From: Noviherbaspirillum aridicola
GTDB taxonomy: Bacteria > Pseudomonadota > Gammaproteobacteria > Burkholderiales > Burkholderiaceae_D
Direction: 5' to 3'
Assembly: GCF_019656455.1 (NCBI RefSeq)
Contig: NZ_BPMK01000013.1
Location: 1 to 64,000, forward strand
DNA: 64,000 bases
Below, piece after piece: positions 27,773 through 37,414 of this stretch. The position numbers and the translations under genes are program-made. How positions within the stretch are numbered: position 1 is the first letter of the stretch; the number at the start of each line of letters is the position of its first letter. The notes under the pieces were generated by a model that saw nothing but the letters and a program-made list of their open reading frames with translations, was not told the DNA's origin and searched no databases.

Positions 27773-28816
27773 ATGATCAAAGTCGGCATTGTTGGCGGCA
27801 CCGGATACACCGGTGTCGAACTGCTGCGGTTGCTCGCGGCACACCCGCAGGTGAAGTTGACCGCCATTACCTCGCGCAAGGAAGATGGCCTGCCGGTCGC
27901 GGACATGTTCCCGTCATTGCGCGGTCACGTATCGCTCGCCTTTTCCGCGCCGGAGAAGGCCAATCTCAAGGAGTGCGACGTCGTATTCTTCGCAACGCCC
28001 CATGGTGTGGCGATGGCGCAGGCCCCCGAACTGCTGGCCGCCGGCGTGAAGGTCATCGACCTTGCGGCGGACTTCCGGCTGAAGGATGTGGCGCAGTTCG
28101 AAAAATGGTACGGCATGCCGCACGCCTGCCCCGATGTGCTCGAGGAAGCCGTGTACGGGCTCCCTGAAGTCAATCGCGAAGCCATCCGCAAGGCGCGTGT
28201 CATCGGTCTGCCGGGCTGCTATCCAACATCGATGCAGCTGGGCTTTGCGCCGTTGCTTGCGCAGGGCAGGCAGCTGGTGAACGAAAGCATGCTGATCGCC
28301 GACTGCAAGTCCGGCGTCTCGGGCGCGGGGCGCAAGGCCGAAGTGCATACGCTGCTGGCGGAAGCCGCGGACAATTTCAAGGCCTACGGCGTCAAGGGTC
28401 ACAGGCATCTGCCCGAAACCACGCAGGGGCTTCAGGCCATCGCCGGCCGCAAGATCGGTCTGACTTTCGTTCCGCACCTGGTGCCGATGATCCGCGGCAT
28501 CCACTCGACGCTTTACGCGACGATTCTGCCGGAAGCGCGCGACGTCGATTTCCAGGCGCTCTATGAAAAGCACTTCGCGGGCGAGACCTTTGTCGATGTG
28601 ATGCCGCCCGGCAGCCATCCCGAAACACGCTCGGTGCGCGCGTCGAACAAGCTGCGCATCGCGGTGCATCGGCCGGAAGGCGGCGACTTGCTGGTGATCC
28701 TGGTGGTCGAGGACAACCTGGTCAAGGGCGCGGCAGGGCAGGGCGTCCAGTGCATGAACCTGATGTTCGGGCTTGAGGAAGGCACGGGACTGATGCAGGT
28801 CCCGGTTCTGCCGTAA
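27773..28816 (+). CDS. argC: N-acetyl-gamma-glutamyl-phosphate reductase
   Basis: A 347-residue type 1 ArgC. The NADP-binding motif [10 protein letters not shown] opens the protein, the catalytic Cys is in GLPGCYPTS near residue 149, and GAGRKAE and KGHRHLPE follow. It reduces N-acetylglutamyl phosphate to the semialdehyde in arginine synthesis. The start at 27773 is chosen for AAGGA 6 bases upstream; an ATG 15 bases earlier lacks this. It stands alone in the arginine pathway here and is followed at once by the DUF6776-like gene. Confidence 0.94.
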   Translation: MIKVGIVGGTGYTGVELLRLLAAHPQVKLTAITSRKEDGLPVADMFPSLRGHVSLAFSAPEKANLKECDVVFFATPHGVAMAQAPELLAAGVKVIDLAADFRLKDVAQFEKWYGMPHACPDVLEEAVYGLPEVNREAIRKARVIGLPGCYPTSMQLGFAPLLAQGRQLVNESMLIADCKSGVSGAGRKAEVHTLLAEAADNFKAYGVKGHRHLPETTQGLQAIAGRKIGLTFVPHLVPMIRGIHSTLYATILPEARDVDFQALYEKHFAGETFVDVMPPGSHPETRSVRASNKLRIAVHRPEGGDLLVILVVEDNLVKGAAGQGVQCMNLMFGLEEGTGLMQVPVLP

Positions 28817-28819
28817 GAC

Positions 28820-29572
28820 GTGCGTTCACCCGATATCAAGCCTTTGCCGGCAGGCCGAAGCAGAACGAGGATCGGCAGGCGGCGTACCGCCGCATCGCCC
28901 AAGCTCACGATCAGGCAGCAGCGACCGTGGCTGCGGCGCTTCCTGCCGCTTGTGCTGGCGACCGCAGTCGGTGCCGGCGCGGCCTGGGGCTACGGTGCGT
29001 TCCGCTCCTCGGGCAACGCCGGCGACGAGGCGCCGGCCGAGTTGCGCGAGCAGCTCGACGCGCTGACCGCGGAGCGCGACAAGCTTTCGACCCTGGCCAA
29101 CGCCGCCGAGAGCCAGCTGAACATGGAGAAGGCTGCGCAGAAGCAGCTGGCGGCGCAGCTCAAGACGCTGGAGACGGAAAACGCACGGCTCAAGGAAGAC
29201 CTTGCATTCTTTGAAAGCCTGCTTCCGAATGCGGCCGGCCCGCAGGGCGTCGCCATACGGCGGCTGAAAGTCGACCATATTGCGCCTAATCAATTGCGCT
29301 ACCGCGTGCTGATCATGCAAGGCGGCGCAGCCTCTCAGTTGTTTTCAGGCAATCTTCAGCTGCTCGTCTCGACTGTGCAGGAAGGGAGAAATGCTATGAT
29401 GACTTTTCCCGACAGAAGTCCTGCGGAGCAACAAAAGTATGCGTTGAGCTTCAGGCATTATCAGCGGGTCGAGGGTGTCATCACGCTGCCGGAAGGCGTC
29501 ACGGCACGCTCGGTGCAGGCAAGAGTGCTGGAAAAGGGACAGCTGCGCGCACAGTTGTCGGCGAATTTGTAA
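28820..29572 (+). CDS. Membrane-anchored coiled-coil protein, DUF6776-like
   Basis: A 250-residue protein with a basic cytoplasmic N terminus, one membrane helix (about 42-60, FLPLVLATAVGAGAAWGYGAF), a coiled coil (about 72-130, rich in Glu, Leu, Lys) and a C-terminal beta-rich domain. I recognise it as the conserved protein found next to bactofilin in Burkholderiales, now DUF6776. GTG start, 3 bases after the argC stop. The bactofilin gene follows after 11 bases, so the two probably work together in envelope or cell-shape organisation. No function is proven. Confidence 0.72.
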   Translation: MRSPDIKPLPAGRSRTRIGRRRTAASPKLTIRQQRPWLRRFLPLVLATAVGAGAAWGYGAFRSSGNAGDEAPAELREQLDALTAERDKLSTLANAAESQLNMEKAAQKQLAAQLKTLETENARLKEDLAFFESLLPNAAGPQGVAIRRLKVDHIAPNQLRYRVLIMQGGAASQLFSGNLQLLVSTVQEGRNAMMTFPDRSPAEQQKYALSFRHYQRVEGVITLPEGVTARSVQARVLEKGQLRAQLSANL

Positions 29573-29583
29573 TAGGAGGCGCC

Positions 29584-29973
29584 ATGTTAGGCCGCAAGAG
29601 CAAGGGCACGATTGACAGTCTGATCGGCATATCCACGAATATCGAAGGCAATGTGCATTTCCAGGGGGGGCTGCGCATTGATGGCCGGGTCAAGGGGAAC
29701 GTCATCGCGGACGGGGAGGAGCCCAGCATGCTGGTGGTTTCCGAGCACGCCCGGGTGGAAGGCGAGATCCGTGTCGCGCACCTCGTTGTCAACGGAGAAA
29801 TCATCGGCAACGTCCACTCTTCGGAACTGCTTGAATTGCAGCCGCGCGCCCGCATAACCGGAGATGTGCACTACAAGGCGCTGGAGATGCACGGCGGCGC
29901 TCTGGTGTCCGGAAAACTGACCCATGACCAGGTCAGCGAGCCGGTGTTGAAGCTGGCCATGTCGAATACGTGA
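29584..29973 (+). CDS. Bactofilin (polymer-forming cytoskeletal protein)
   Basis: A 129-residue bactofilin. The central right-handed beta-helix is made of short repeats with Gly and Val/Ile turns (IEGNVHFQGGLRIDGRVKGN, then VVSEHARVEGEIRVAH). Bactofilins form membrane-associated filaments that place cell-wall enzymes. The ribosome site is AGGAGG right before the ATG. Upstream lies a one-helix coiled-coil protein, a natural candidate for a membrane partner, and the M23 peptidase gene lies 1.7 kb downstream on the other strand. Confidence 0.93.
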   Translation: MLGRKSKGTIDSLIGISTNIEGNVHFQGGLRIDGRVKGNVIADGEEPSMLVVSEHARVEGEIRVAHLVVNGEIIGNVHSSELLELQPRARITGDVHYKALEMHGGALVSGKLTHDQVSEPVLKLAMSNT

Positions 29974-30023
29974 ATTTCGCTGACGGTCTATAATCGCTGA
30001 AACGACTTTAGCTGGAGTTCCAA

Positions 30024-30374
30024 ATGAATGCTGTGACCGAAATGCCCGAACCGATCGTCTTCACCGACAGCGCCGCCTCCAAGGTTGCGGAACTGATCGC
30101 GGAGGAAGGCAATCCCGACCTCAAACTGCGTGTCTTCGTCCAGGGCGGTGGCTGCTCCGGTTTCCAGTACGGTTTCACCTTCGATGAAATCGTCAACGAA
30201 GACGACACCACCATGACCAAGAACGGCGTGCAGCTGCTGATCGACTCCATGAGCTATCAGTACCTGGTCGGCGCCGAAATCGATTACAAGGATGACCTGG
30301 AAGGCGCACAGTTCGTGATCAAGAATCCGAACGCGACCACGACCTGCGGCTGCGGCTCCTCGTTCTCTGCCTGA
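30024..30374 (+). CDS. erpA: Iron-sulfur cluster insertion protein ErpA
   Basis: A 116-residue A-type carrier of iron-sulfur clusters. The three conserved Cys are present: one in [12 protein letters not shown] and two in TTCGCGSSF at the C terminus. It hands clusters to targets such as the isoprenoid enzymes IspG/IspH. ATG with GGAG upstream. A GC-rich terminator follows, and anmK is convergent. Confidence 0.95.
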   Translation: MNAVTEMPEPIVFTDSAASKVAELIAEEGNPDLKLRVFVQGGGCSGFQYGFTFDEIVNEDDTTMTKNGVQLLIDSMSYQYLVGAEIDYKDDLEGAQFVIKNPNATTTCGCGSSFSA

Positions 30375-30393
30375 TTCAGCTGTACGCAGCAAA

Positions 30394-30420
30394 AACGCGG
30401 CCCCGGCCGCGTTTTTTTTT
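30394..30420 (+). terminator. Intrinsic terminator of erpA
   Basis: The stem ACGCGGC with GCCGCGT (30395-30412) is followed by nine T. Confidence 0.88.
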
Positions 30421-30437
30421 CGCCTCGAGATTCGCCT

Positions 30438-31556
30438 CTATCGGGGATACAGGGCGCCGAGAATGCGCGGGCCGGCGGCGCCGGTCACTTCGGCGATGTT
30501 GCCGGGCTGGCGCAAGACATGGCGTTGCGCGAGCCAGGCGAAAGCCAGCGCTTCGACATGGCCGGGTGCCACGCCGAGCCGATCGGTCGAGTCGACCGTG
30601 GCTGGCAGCGCCCTTGCGCGCAGGCAGTCCCGGATCTCGTTCATCAGGTGGCCGTTGTGCGCGCCGCCGCCACAGACGAAGACGGACCGGACCGTCGGCG
30701 CATGATTGGCGATCGCATCGGCGAGCGAGGCCGCGGTGAGGCGCGCGAGTGTGGCCTGCACGTCTTCGGGGGCGAGGCCGGCGTGTCGCGTCATCCTGCC
30801 TTCCAGCCACTGCCGATGGAACAGGTCACGCCCGGTGCTCTTCGGCGGCGGCAGCCGGAAATAGGGTTCGTCGAGCAGTGTCTCGAGCAGGGCTGGATCC
30901 GGCCGGCCGCTTGCCGCCCACCCGCCGCCGGCGTCATAAGATTTTCCCTGCACGGCGCCTATCCAGTAATCCATCAACACGTTTCCCGGGCCGGTGTCGA
31001 ACCCGGTCGTGCCCGTCCCCGGCTGCAGGACGCTGATGTTGGCGATGCCGCCGATGTTGGCGACCACCCGGACTTCATTGTCGGCGCCGAACACGGCCTG
31101 GTGGAAGGCGGGCACCAGGGGCGCGCCCTGACCGCCGGCCGCCACGTCGCGGCTGCGAAAGTCGGCGACGACGTCGATGCCGCTCAGCTCGGCGAGCAGT
31201 GCGGCGTTGCCGATCTGCCGGGTGAAACCGAGTTCGGGACGATGGCGTATGGTCTGGCCATGGGCGCCGATGGCGCGGATATCGGTGGCCTGCTTTCCGG
31301 ATTCGTCGAGCAGCCGGGCGACGCAGTCGGCGTAGAGACGGGAGAGCGCGTTTGCGGCGAGCGCTTCACGCTGGATTTCATCCGGGGCGGCGGACTGCAG
31401 CGACATCAGGTCCGCGCGCAGGTCATCGGGGAAGGGGAGCCAGGCCGAGGCGAGGGTTTGCATGCCGCGGGCGGAGCCGTCGTCGGGCAGCGCGGCGAGC
31501 ACGCCGTCGACGCCGTCCATGCTGGTGCCGGACATGAGGCCGATGAAGAGTTGCAT
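30438..31556 (-). CDS. anmK: Anhydro-N-acetylmuramic acid kinase
   Basis: A 372-residue sugar kinase of the AnmK family. The ATP-binding opening GLMSGTSMDGVD, the catalytic area GAHGQTIRHRPE near residue 98 and FDTGPGNVLMDYW near 184, and the C-terminal VFVCGGGAHNGHLM are all present. It phosphorylates and opens 1,6-anhydro-MurNAc released from peptidoglycan, feeding cell-wall recycling. It lies just downstream of an M23 peptidase gene on the same strand, but a strong terminator separates them. Confidence 0.94.
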   Translation of the reverse strand: MQLFIGLMSGTSMDGVDGVLAALPDDGSARGMQTLASAWLPFPDDLRADLMSLQSAAPDEIQREALAANALSRLYADCVARLLDESGKQATDIRAIGAHGQTIRHRPELGFTRQIGNAALLAELSGIDVVADFRSRDVAAGGQGAPLVPAFHQAVFGADNEVRVVANIGGIANISVLQPGTGTTGFDTGPGNVLMDYWIGAVQGKSYDAGGGWAASGRPDPALLETLLDEPYFRLPPPKSTGRDLFHRQWLEGRMTRHAGLAPEDVQATLARLTAASLADAIANHAPTVRSVFVCGGGAHNGHLMNEIRDCLRARALPATVDSTDRLGVAPGHVEALAFAWLAQRHVLRQPGNIAEVTGAAGPRILGALYPR

Positions 31557-31570
31557 AGGAGTCGCCAGAA

Positions 31571-31617
31571 TAAAAAAACCGTTCGGTCGGCTGATTCTAC
31601 AGCCGGCCGAACGGTTT
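31571..31617 (-). terminator. Intrinsic terminator of the M23 peptidase gene
   Basis: A very stable 17-bp stem (31577-31593 with 31600-31616, one G-T pair) is followed on the minus strand by seven T. Confidence 0.92.
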
Positions 31618-31631
31618 GCAGATGCAATGGC

Positions 31632-32993
31632 TTACTTGGATGCGAGCTTGGGCAGGTCCGCGGCGTTCAGCAATGCGAGGCGGTGGCGCATGTCGGCCGA
31701 GACCGCGCGGAAGCGCTGCAGATCGGCGCCGGCCAGGGGCTGGGCGCTCGGCACCTGCACCGTCATCGGATCGCGCGGTTCGTTGTTCACCCGGAACTCA
31801 TAGTGCAGATGCGGCCCGGTCGACCAGCCGGTCGAGCCGACATAGCCGATCACCTCGCCCTGGCTGATCTTCATGCCCTTCTTCAGGCCGGACGCGAAGC
31901 GGCTCATGTGGGCATAGGCGGTGGAATAGTTGTTCCAGTGCTTGAGCACCACCACGTTGCCGTAGCCGCCCTGCACGCCGACGAAGTCCACCACGCCGTC
32001 GCCCGCCGCCTTGATCGGCGTGCCGGTGGCGGCGGCGAAATCGACGCCCTGGTGACGCTTCCACAGTCCGGAGATGGGGTGGCGGCGCATGGCGAAGCCC
32101 GACGACACGCGGGAGAACTCGAGCGGCGACTTGAGGAAGGCCTTTTTCAGCGACTTGCCGTCGAAGGTGTAGTAGCCGCCGCCCAGCTTGTTGCCGGGCT
32201 CGTCGAACCAGACCGACTGGTACTTGCTGGTGCCGTTGTAGAACTCGCCGGCGAGCACGCGGCCGGCGCGAACGAACTCGCCGTTCTGCCAGAAAGTTTC
32301 ATAGATGACATTGAAGCGGTCGCCTCGGCGCAGGTCGGATGCGAAGTCGATGTTCGTGGAGAACATGTCCACGATCTGCATTGCGACGTGGTCGGGGATC
32401 TGGGCGGCGTCGGTGGCGGCGAACAGCGACGAAGTGATGACGCCGCTGTGCATTTCGACACGGCGCTCCAGCGCGGCGCTGTCCATGGCGGCAGTAAAGC
32501 CGTCGCCGTCGCGCGCCACCACGAGGTTGCGCAGCGCGCCGCTGCCGTCATTGACGGTGGCGGTCAGGCGCTGAAGCCGGCCATCGGCGTCGGTCTCCGC
32601 CTGCACGCGCTTGCCGGCCTTGAGCTGCAGCACGCCATAGGCGAGCTTGTCGGACTTGATGAAATCGGCAGCTGCCTCATCCTGGACGCCCAGCCTGGCC
32701 AGCAGGGTGGCGAGCGTGTCGCCGGAGCGTACCTTCTCTTCGCGCAGATAGGCCTGCGCGCTGCCCTGCAGGCCGGCGATCTGCGCCGACAGGCTCGGGA
32801 TCTCGAGTTCCTGCGCAATGGTGCGCACGGGAAGATCGGATGCGTCGGGCGCCATCGGTGCGACGCCGAAGGCGCCGAATGCGCAGACCGCGAGGAAAAC
32901 GGCGGTGGCGGAGAGAATGCGTGTCTTGCGGGAAGACGCGGAAGAGGACTTGCTGCTCGATGCCTGACCCTGGTTGTTGTCTGTATTGAGCAT
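31632..32993 (-). CDS. M23 family peptidoglycan endopeptidase (MepM-like)
   Basis: A 453-residue protein with one N-terminal membrane helix (about residues 27-46). Next come an OapA/LysM-like region, with VRSGDTLATLLARLGV near residue 90, and a C-terminal LytM domain. The zinc ligands are visible in HQGVDFAAATG and GPHLHYEFRV, the two conserved M23 motifs. It should cut peptide cross-links in the periplasm during wall growth. It is divergent from tyrS, and next to anmK and near bactofilin, so this part of the window is rich in wall functions. Confidence 0.92.
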   Translation of the reverse strand: MLNTDNNQGQASSSKSSSASSRKTRILSATAVFLAVCAFGAFGVAPMAPDASDLPVRTIAQELEIPSLSAQIAGLQGSAQAYLREEKVRSGDTLATLLARLGVQDEAAADFIKSDKLAYGVLQLKAGKRVQAETDADGRLQRLTATVNDGSGALRNLVVARDGDGFTAAMDSAALERRVEMHSGVITSSLFAATDAAQIPDHVAMQIVDMFSTNIDFASDLRRGDRFNVIYETFWQNGEFVRAGRVLAGEFYNGTSKYQSVWFDEPGNKLGGGYYTFDGKSLKKAFLKSPLEFSRVSSGFAMRRHPISGLWKRHQGVDFAAATGTPIKAAGDGVVDFVGVQGGYGNVVVLKHWNNYSTAYAHMSRFASGLKKGMKISQGEVIGYVGSTGWSTGPHLHYEFRVNNEPRDPMTVQVPSAQPLAGADLQRFRAVSADMRHRLALLNAADLPKLASK

Positions 32994-33208
32994 GCAATAA
33001 GTTAGAATTTGCGGTTTTAGCCGAAGAGCTTGCCGGAACGGCGCGGGAACAAGCGCCTGAAGCGGGGCCGGGCAGGGAATGCGCCGGGCAGTGACAAGCT
33101 CCGCTCCTGATCTGCAGTTTGCTGCTGTGCAAGAATCAAAAGAAGCAGCGATTATACCAACACATCGTATTGAATTTTCACCGTCGACTTCTTAATTTCC
33201 CTCATCCC

Positions 33209-34456
33209 ATGGACGCCTCCCAGAATTTGCAAACCGACAAAGCCGTACTGCCGCTGACGGATTCCGTACAGGAAGCCCTGGCGATCACCAGGCGCGGTGT
33301 CGACGAGCTGTTGATCGAATCCGAGTTCGCGCAGAAGCTCGCGCGCTCGGAGCAAAGCGGCCAGCCCCTGCGCATCAAGCTGGGTCTCGACCCGACCGCG
33401 CCCGATCTGCATCTCGGTCACACGGTGGTGCTCAACAAGATGCGCCAGCTGCAGAACCTGGGTCACACGGTCATCTTTCTGATCGGCGACTTCACCTCGA
33501 TGATCGGCGATCCCTCGGGCCGCAACGTGACGCGTCCGCCGCTCACCCGCGAGCAGATCGAGGAAAACGCCAGGACCTATTTTGCGCAGGCCAGCCTGGT
33601 GCTCGATCCCGCACGCACCGAGATCCGGTACAACTCCGAGTGGTGCGACCCGCTCGGCGCGCGCGGCATGATCCAGTTGTCGGCGAAATACACCGTCGCG
33701 CGCATCCTGGAGCGCGAGGATTTTACGAAGCGTTTCAAGGCCGGCACGCCGATCTCGGTGCACGAGCTGCTCTATCCGCTGATGCAGGGCTACGATTCGG
33801 TGGCGCTGCGGTCCGACCTGGAGCTGGGCGGCACCGACCAGAAGTTCAACCTGCTGGTGGGGCGCGAGCTGCAGAAGGATTACGGCCAGGAGCCGCAGTG
33901 CATCCTGACGATGCCGCTGCTCGAAGGCCTCGACGGTGTCGAGAAGATGTCGAAATCCAAGGGCAATTATGTCGGCATCACCGAACCCGCCAATACGATG
34001 TTCGGCAAGCTGATGAGCATCTCCGACACCATGATGTGGCGATACTATGAACTGCTGTCCTTCCGGCCGATGGAAGAGATCGCGCGCTTCCGCAGGGAGG
34101 CCGACGAGGGCCGCAATCCGCGCGACTTCAAGGTGCTGCTGGCGCAGGAGATCGTGGCGCGCTTCCATTCGCAGAAGGCGGCGGAGGATGCGCTGGCCGA
34201 CTTCAACAACCGCGCGCGCGGCGGCATTCCGGACGACGTGCCGGAGGTCAGCCTGAGCGGCGCGCCGCTGGGCATCGGGCAGCTGCTCAAGCAGGCCAAC
34301 CTGTGCGCCTCGACCTCGGAGGCGCTGCGCATGGTGGAGCAGGGCGGGGTGCGCATCGATGGCGAGACCGTCAGCGACAAGGGCCTGAAAGTCGACGCCG
34401 GCACTTTCGTGCTGCAGGTCGGCAAGCGCAAGTTCGCGCGCGTCACGCTCGGATGA
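33209..34456 (+). CDS. tyrS: Tyrosyl-tRNA synthetase
   Basis: A 415-residue class I synthetase of the TyrZ-like type. The HIGH-equivalent HLGH is in [16 protein letters not shown] and KMSKS is in [11 protein letters not shown]; the S4-like RNA-binding domain is at the C terminus (about 350-415). The start at 33209 fits the family length, though the open frame extends upstream without support. Its stop overlaps the start of dtd (ATGA), so the charging enzyme and the D-Tyr-tRNA proofreader are co-translated. Confidence 0.95.
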   Translation: MDASQNLQTDKAVLPLTDSVQEALAITRRGVDELLIESEFAQKLARSEQSGQPLRIKLGLDPTAPDLHLGHTVVLNKMRQLQNLGHTVIFLIGDFTSMIGDPSGRNVTRPPLTREQIEENARTYFAQASLVLDPARTEIRYNSEWCDPLGARGMIQLSAKYTVARILEREDFTKRFKAGTPISVHELLYPLMQGYDSVALRSDLELGGTDQKFNLLVGRELQKDYGQEPQCILTMPLLEGLDGVEKMSKSKGNYVGITEPANTMFGKLMSISDTMMWRYYELLSFRPMEEIARFRREADEGRNPRDFKVLLAQEIVARFHSQKAAEDALADFNNRARGGIPDDVPEVSLSGAPLGIGQLLKQANLCASTSEALRMVEQGGVRIDGETVSDKGLKVDAGTFVLQVGKRKFARVTLG

Positions 34457-34908
34457 TCGCGCTGCTGCAGCGCGTGACGCGCGCATCGGTCGAGGTCGAT
34501 GGGGTGACGGTCGGCGCCATCGACGGCGGCCTGCTGGTGCTGTTCTGCGCCGAGCGCAACGATACGCGGGAACAGGCCGATGCCTTGCTGGCCAGGCTGC
34601 TGTCCTACCGCGTGTTTGCCGACGATGCGGGCAAGATGAACCGCAGCCTCAGCGATGTCGACGGCGGCCTGCTGCTGGTGCCGCAGTTCACGCTGGCCGC
34701 CGATACCCGTTCCGGCACGCGGCCGTCGTTCACGCCGGCGGCGACGCCGGAGGAAGGGCGCAGGCTGTTCGACTATTTCGTGGACGCCGCGCGCGCCCGC
34801 ATGCCGCGCGTCGAGACGGGGCGCTTCGGCGCCCACATGCAGGTATCGCTGACCAATGACGGTCCGGTCACGTTCTGGCTGCAGGTCAAGCCGGCGGCGG
34901 CGAATTGA
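34453..34908 (+). CDS. dtd: D-aminoacyl-tRNA deacylase
   Basis: A 151-residue DTD. The family motifs are [17 protein letters not shown] at the start, [12 protein letters not shown] (usually SQFTL, here PQFTL) near residue 75, and [10 protein letters not shown] near the C terminus. It removes D-amino acids from tRNA. It starts inside the tyrS stop codon by a four-base overlap. Pro in place of the usual Ser in the SQFTLA motif is worth noting but may be neutral. Confidence 0.94.
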   Translation: MIALLQRVTRASVEVDGVTVGAIDGGLLVLFCAERNDTREQADALLARLLSYRVFADDAGKMNRSLSDVDGGLLLVPQFTLAADTRSGTRPSFTPAATPEEGRRLFDYFVDAARARMPRVETGRFGAHMQVSLTNDGPVTFWLQVKPAAAN

Positions 34909-34948
34909 ACGAGAATGACGGCTGTGTTCAACCCGTAAGGAGACATCG

Positions 34949-35590
34949 ATGAAGCTGTGGAGCGATTCTTTCAAGGATGGCGAAAAAATCCCGGGCGAAT
35001 TCGCATTCGCCGTGATCGACCCGGTCACGCATGTGAAGCTGTCTGCCAACCGCAATCCGCATCTGGCCTGGAGTGAGCTGCCCGCCGGGACGAAATCCCT
35101 GGCGCTGGTCTGCCATGACTACGACGTGCCCTCGCGCGGCGACGATGTGAATCAGGAAGGCAAGACGGTGCCGGCGGACCTGCCGCGCGTCGATTTCTTC
35201 CACTGGGTGCTGGTCGATCTGCCGCCGTCGCTCGATGCGATCGCCGCCGGCCAGTATTCCGACGGCGTGACCCCGCGCGGCAAGCCGGGACCGGCGATCG
35301 CGAACGGCCAGCCGGGACGGCACGGCGTCAACGATTACACCGGGTGGTTCGCCGGCGATGCCGACATGGCGGGGGACTACTTCGGCTTCGATGGGCCGTG
35401 CCCGCCGTGGAACGACTCGATCCCGCATCACTACGTATTCACGCTGTACGCGCTGGACGTGGAGCGGCTGCCGGTGGACGGCAGGTTCACCGGGCAGCAG
35501 GTGCGCGACGCGATGCGCGGACACATCCTCGGGCAAGCCGCGATCACCGGCGTCTATACCCTGACGCCGAGCCTGGCGCAGGCCGGCTGA
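34949..35590 (+). CDS. YbhB/YbcL family PEBP (Raf kinase inhibitor-like) protein
   Basis: A 213-residue phosphatidylethanolamine-binding-protein fold. It shows the ligand-pocket run LVCHDYDVPSRGDDVNQEG near residue 50, DFFHWVLVDLP near 82, and FGFDGPCPPWNDSIPHHYVFTLYALD near 148. There is no signal peptide, so it is cytoplasmic. Function in bacteria is unclear. An AGGAGAC ribosome site precedes the start; the phosphatase gene follows after 13 bases, so they may be co-transcribed. Confidence 0.88.
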   Translation: MKLWSDSFKDGEKIPGEFAFAVIDPVTHVKLSANRNPHLAWSELPAGTKSLALVCHDYDVPSRGDDVNQEGKTVPADLPRVDFFHWVLVDLPPSLDAIAAGQYSDGVTPRGKPGPAIANGQPGRHGVNDYTGWFAGDADMAGDYFGFDGPCPPWNDSIPHHYVFTLYALDVERLPVDGRFTGQQVRDAMRGHILGQAAITGVYTLTPSLAQAG

Positions 35591-35603
35591 ACGGAGCATT
35601 TCT

Positions 35604-36257
35604 GTGACTGACATCCTGTTGATCCGCCACGGCGAAACCGCGTGGAATGCCGTGAGGCGTCTGCAAGGGCATCTCGACATCGGCCTCAATGCCGAAGGCA
35701 TGCGCCAGGCGGCGGCTCTGGCGCGCGCGATCGAAGACGAGGCGCTGGACGCGGTCTACTCCAGCGACCTGCTGCGCGCGCGCCAGACGGCGACGGCGAT
35801 CGCCGCGCCGCGCGGCATGGAGGTCAGGCTCGACCGCGGGCTGCGCGAGCGCTGCTACGGCGCCTTCGAGGGCATGCTGTACGGCGAGATCGCGGCCCGT
35901 TATCCCGAGGCGCACGCCGCATGGAAGGCACGGGACATCGACGCCCGCTTTCCGGCCGGCGTGCATGTGGCGGAGACCATGCGGGAGTTCGCCGACCGTA
36001 CGGTGAAGACCATCCTGCGCATCGTGGCCGAGGGCGGGCATCGCAAGATTGCCGTGGTCTGTCATGGCGGCGTCCTGGAATGCGCCTATCGCGCCGCGCT
36101 GGGGATGGATTTCGCGCAGGCGCGCGATTTCGATATTTTCAATGCCAGCATCAACCGGTTCTCGTCCGACGGCCGCTCGCTGCGCCTGCTGCAGTGGGGC
36201 GACGTTGCCCACCTGGACAGGCTCGACAGGGAGGCGCTGGACGAGCTGGCCAAGTAG
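35604..36257 (+). CDS. Histidine phosphatase family protein (phosphoglycerate mutase-like)
   Basis: A 217-residue protein with the phospho-His motif LIRHGETAWN at residues 6-15, the second core Arg in SSDLLRARQTA, Glu in LRERCYGAFEG and the second His in VVCHGGVLE near 153. It belongs to the branch-1 histidine phosphatases (GpmB/CobC-like) that hydrolyse phosphoesters; the substrate is not clear. It uses a GTG start with a CGGAG site upstream. Confidence 0.88.
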   Translation: MTDILLIRHGETAWNAVRRLQGHLDIGLNAEGMRQAAALARAIEDEALDAVYSSDLLRARQTATAIAAPRGMEVRLDRGLRERCYGAFEGMLYGEIAARYPEAHAAWKARDIDARFPAGVHVAETMREFADRTVKTILRIVAEGGHRKIAVVCHGGVLECAYRAALGMDFAQARDFDIFNASINRFSSDGRSLRLLQWGDVAHLDRLDREALDELAK

Positions 36258-36300
36258 CCTCATCCCCCGGCCCACGCTGCACTGCGCAAGTTTTCCCGAT

Positions 36301-36328
36301 TTGAAGCGCCGGCCGAAGCGGCTAAAAT
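36301..36328 (+). promoter_or_regulatory. Sigma70 promoter of dusB-fis
   Basis: -35 TTGAAG (36301-36306) and -10 TAAAAT (36323-36328) with a 16-base spacer, predicting a start about 33 bases before dusB. The dusB-fis operon is strongly growth-rate controlled in other proteobacteria; no Fis site is claimed here. Confidence 0.65.
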
Positions 36329-36367
36329 AGCGGCTTCCCCGGCGCCACCCCTTTTCCCCGACATTCC

Positions 36368-37384
36368 GTGAACATCGGTCCGCACATCCTTCGCAACAAT
36401 GTATTCGTCGCTCCCATGGCGGGAGTGACGGACCGGCCTTTCCGCCAGCTGTGCAAGCAGCTCGGCGCCGGCTACGCGGTGTCCGAAATGGCGGCCTCCG
36501 ACCCGCGGCTGTGGGCCAGCGAGAAAACCTCGCGCCGCATCAATCACGATGGCGAGATGGAGCCCAAGGCGGTGCAGATCGCCGGCGCCGATCCCGCGAT
36601 GCTCGCCGCCAGCGCACGCTTCAACGTCGAGCGCGGCGCACAGATCATCGACATCAACATGGGCTGCCCGGTGAAGAAAGTGTGCAACAGCTGGTGCGGG
36701 TCGGCGTTGCTGCAGAACGAGGCCCTGGTCGGCCGCATTCTCGACGCGGTGGTCGCCGCCGTGGATGTGCCGGTCACGCTCAAGTTCCGCACCGGCTGGG
36801 ACCGCCAGCACAAGAATGCGCTCGTCATCGCGAGGATGGCCGAGGCCAGCGGCATCGCCATGCTGACCCTGCACGGACGCACGCGCGCGGACGGGTACAG
36901 CGGCGAGGCGGAATACGACACCATCGCGGCGGTCAAGGCGGCGGTGGGCATTCCTGTGGTCGCCAACGGCGACATCACTTCGCCGCGGAAGGCGAAGCAG
37001 GTGCTGGCGCACACCGGCGCCGATGCCGTGATGATCGGACGCGCGGCGCAGGGAAGGCCGTGGATCTTCCGCGAGATCGACCACTACCTGCGCACCGGCG
37101 AAACGCTCGCCGCGCCGACGGTGGTCGAAGTGCGCGCGCTGATGCAGGAGCATCTGCGCGCGCATTACGCGTTCTACGGCGATTACATCGGCTTGCGCAC
37201 CGCGCGCAAGCATATCGGCTGGTATGTGCGCGAACTGCCGGGCGGCGAGGACTTCCGCCAGCGCATGAACCGACTCGAGAGCTGCGAGGAGCAGCTGGCC
37301 GCGGTCGATGCATTCTTCGAATCGCAGGCCGCGTACGGCGAGCGGTTACAATACGGCCTTTCCGAGCAGCGGCTGGCCGCCTGA
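36368..37384 (+). CDS. dusB: tRNA-dihydrouridine synthase B
   Basis: A 338-residue flavin enzyme. FMN and substrate motifs are VAPMAGVTDRPFR at residues about 14-26, the catalytic Cys in DINMGCPVKKV, LKFRTGWD, TLHGRTRADGYSG and ANGDI. It reduces specific uridines in the tRNA D-loop. GTG start. It heads the conserved dusB-fis operon, with fis starting 30 bases later. Confidence 0.94.
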   Translation: MNIGPHILRNNVFVAPMAGVTDRPFRQLCKQLGAGYAVSEMAASDPRLWASEKTSRRINHDGEMEPKAVQIAGADPAMLAASARFNVERGAQIIDINMGCPVKKVCNSWCGSALLQNEALVGRILDAVVAAVDVPVTLKFRTGWDRQHKNALVIARMAEASGIAMLTLHGRTRADGYSGEAEYDTIAAVKAAVGIPVVANGDITSPRKAKQVLAHTGADAVMIGRAAQGRPWIFREIDHYLRTGETLAAPTVVEVRALMQEHLRAHYAFYGDYIGLRTARKHIGWYVRELPGGEDFRQRMNRLESCEEQLAAVDAFFESQAAYGERLQYGLSEQRLAA

Positions 37385-37414
37385 ATCAACGAAAAGAACA
37401 GCAAGTACACTGCA

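Noticed and set aside
30519-33005. 828-codon plus-strand frame opposite anmK and the M23 peptidase
   Set aside because: It runs across two clear genes and a terminator and has a shadow-like composition.
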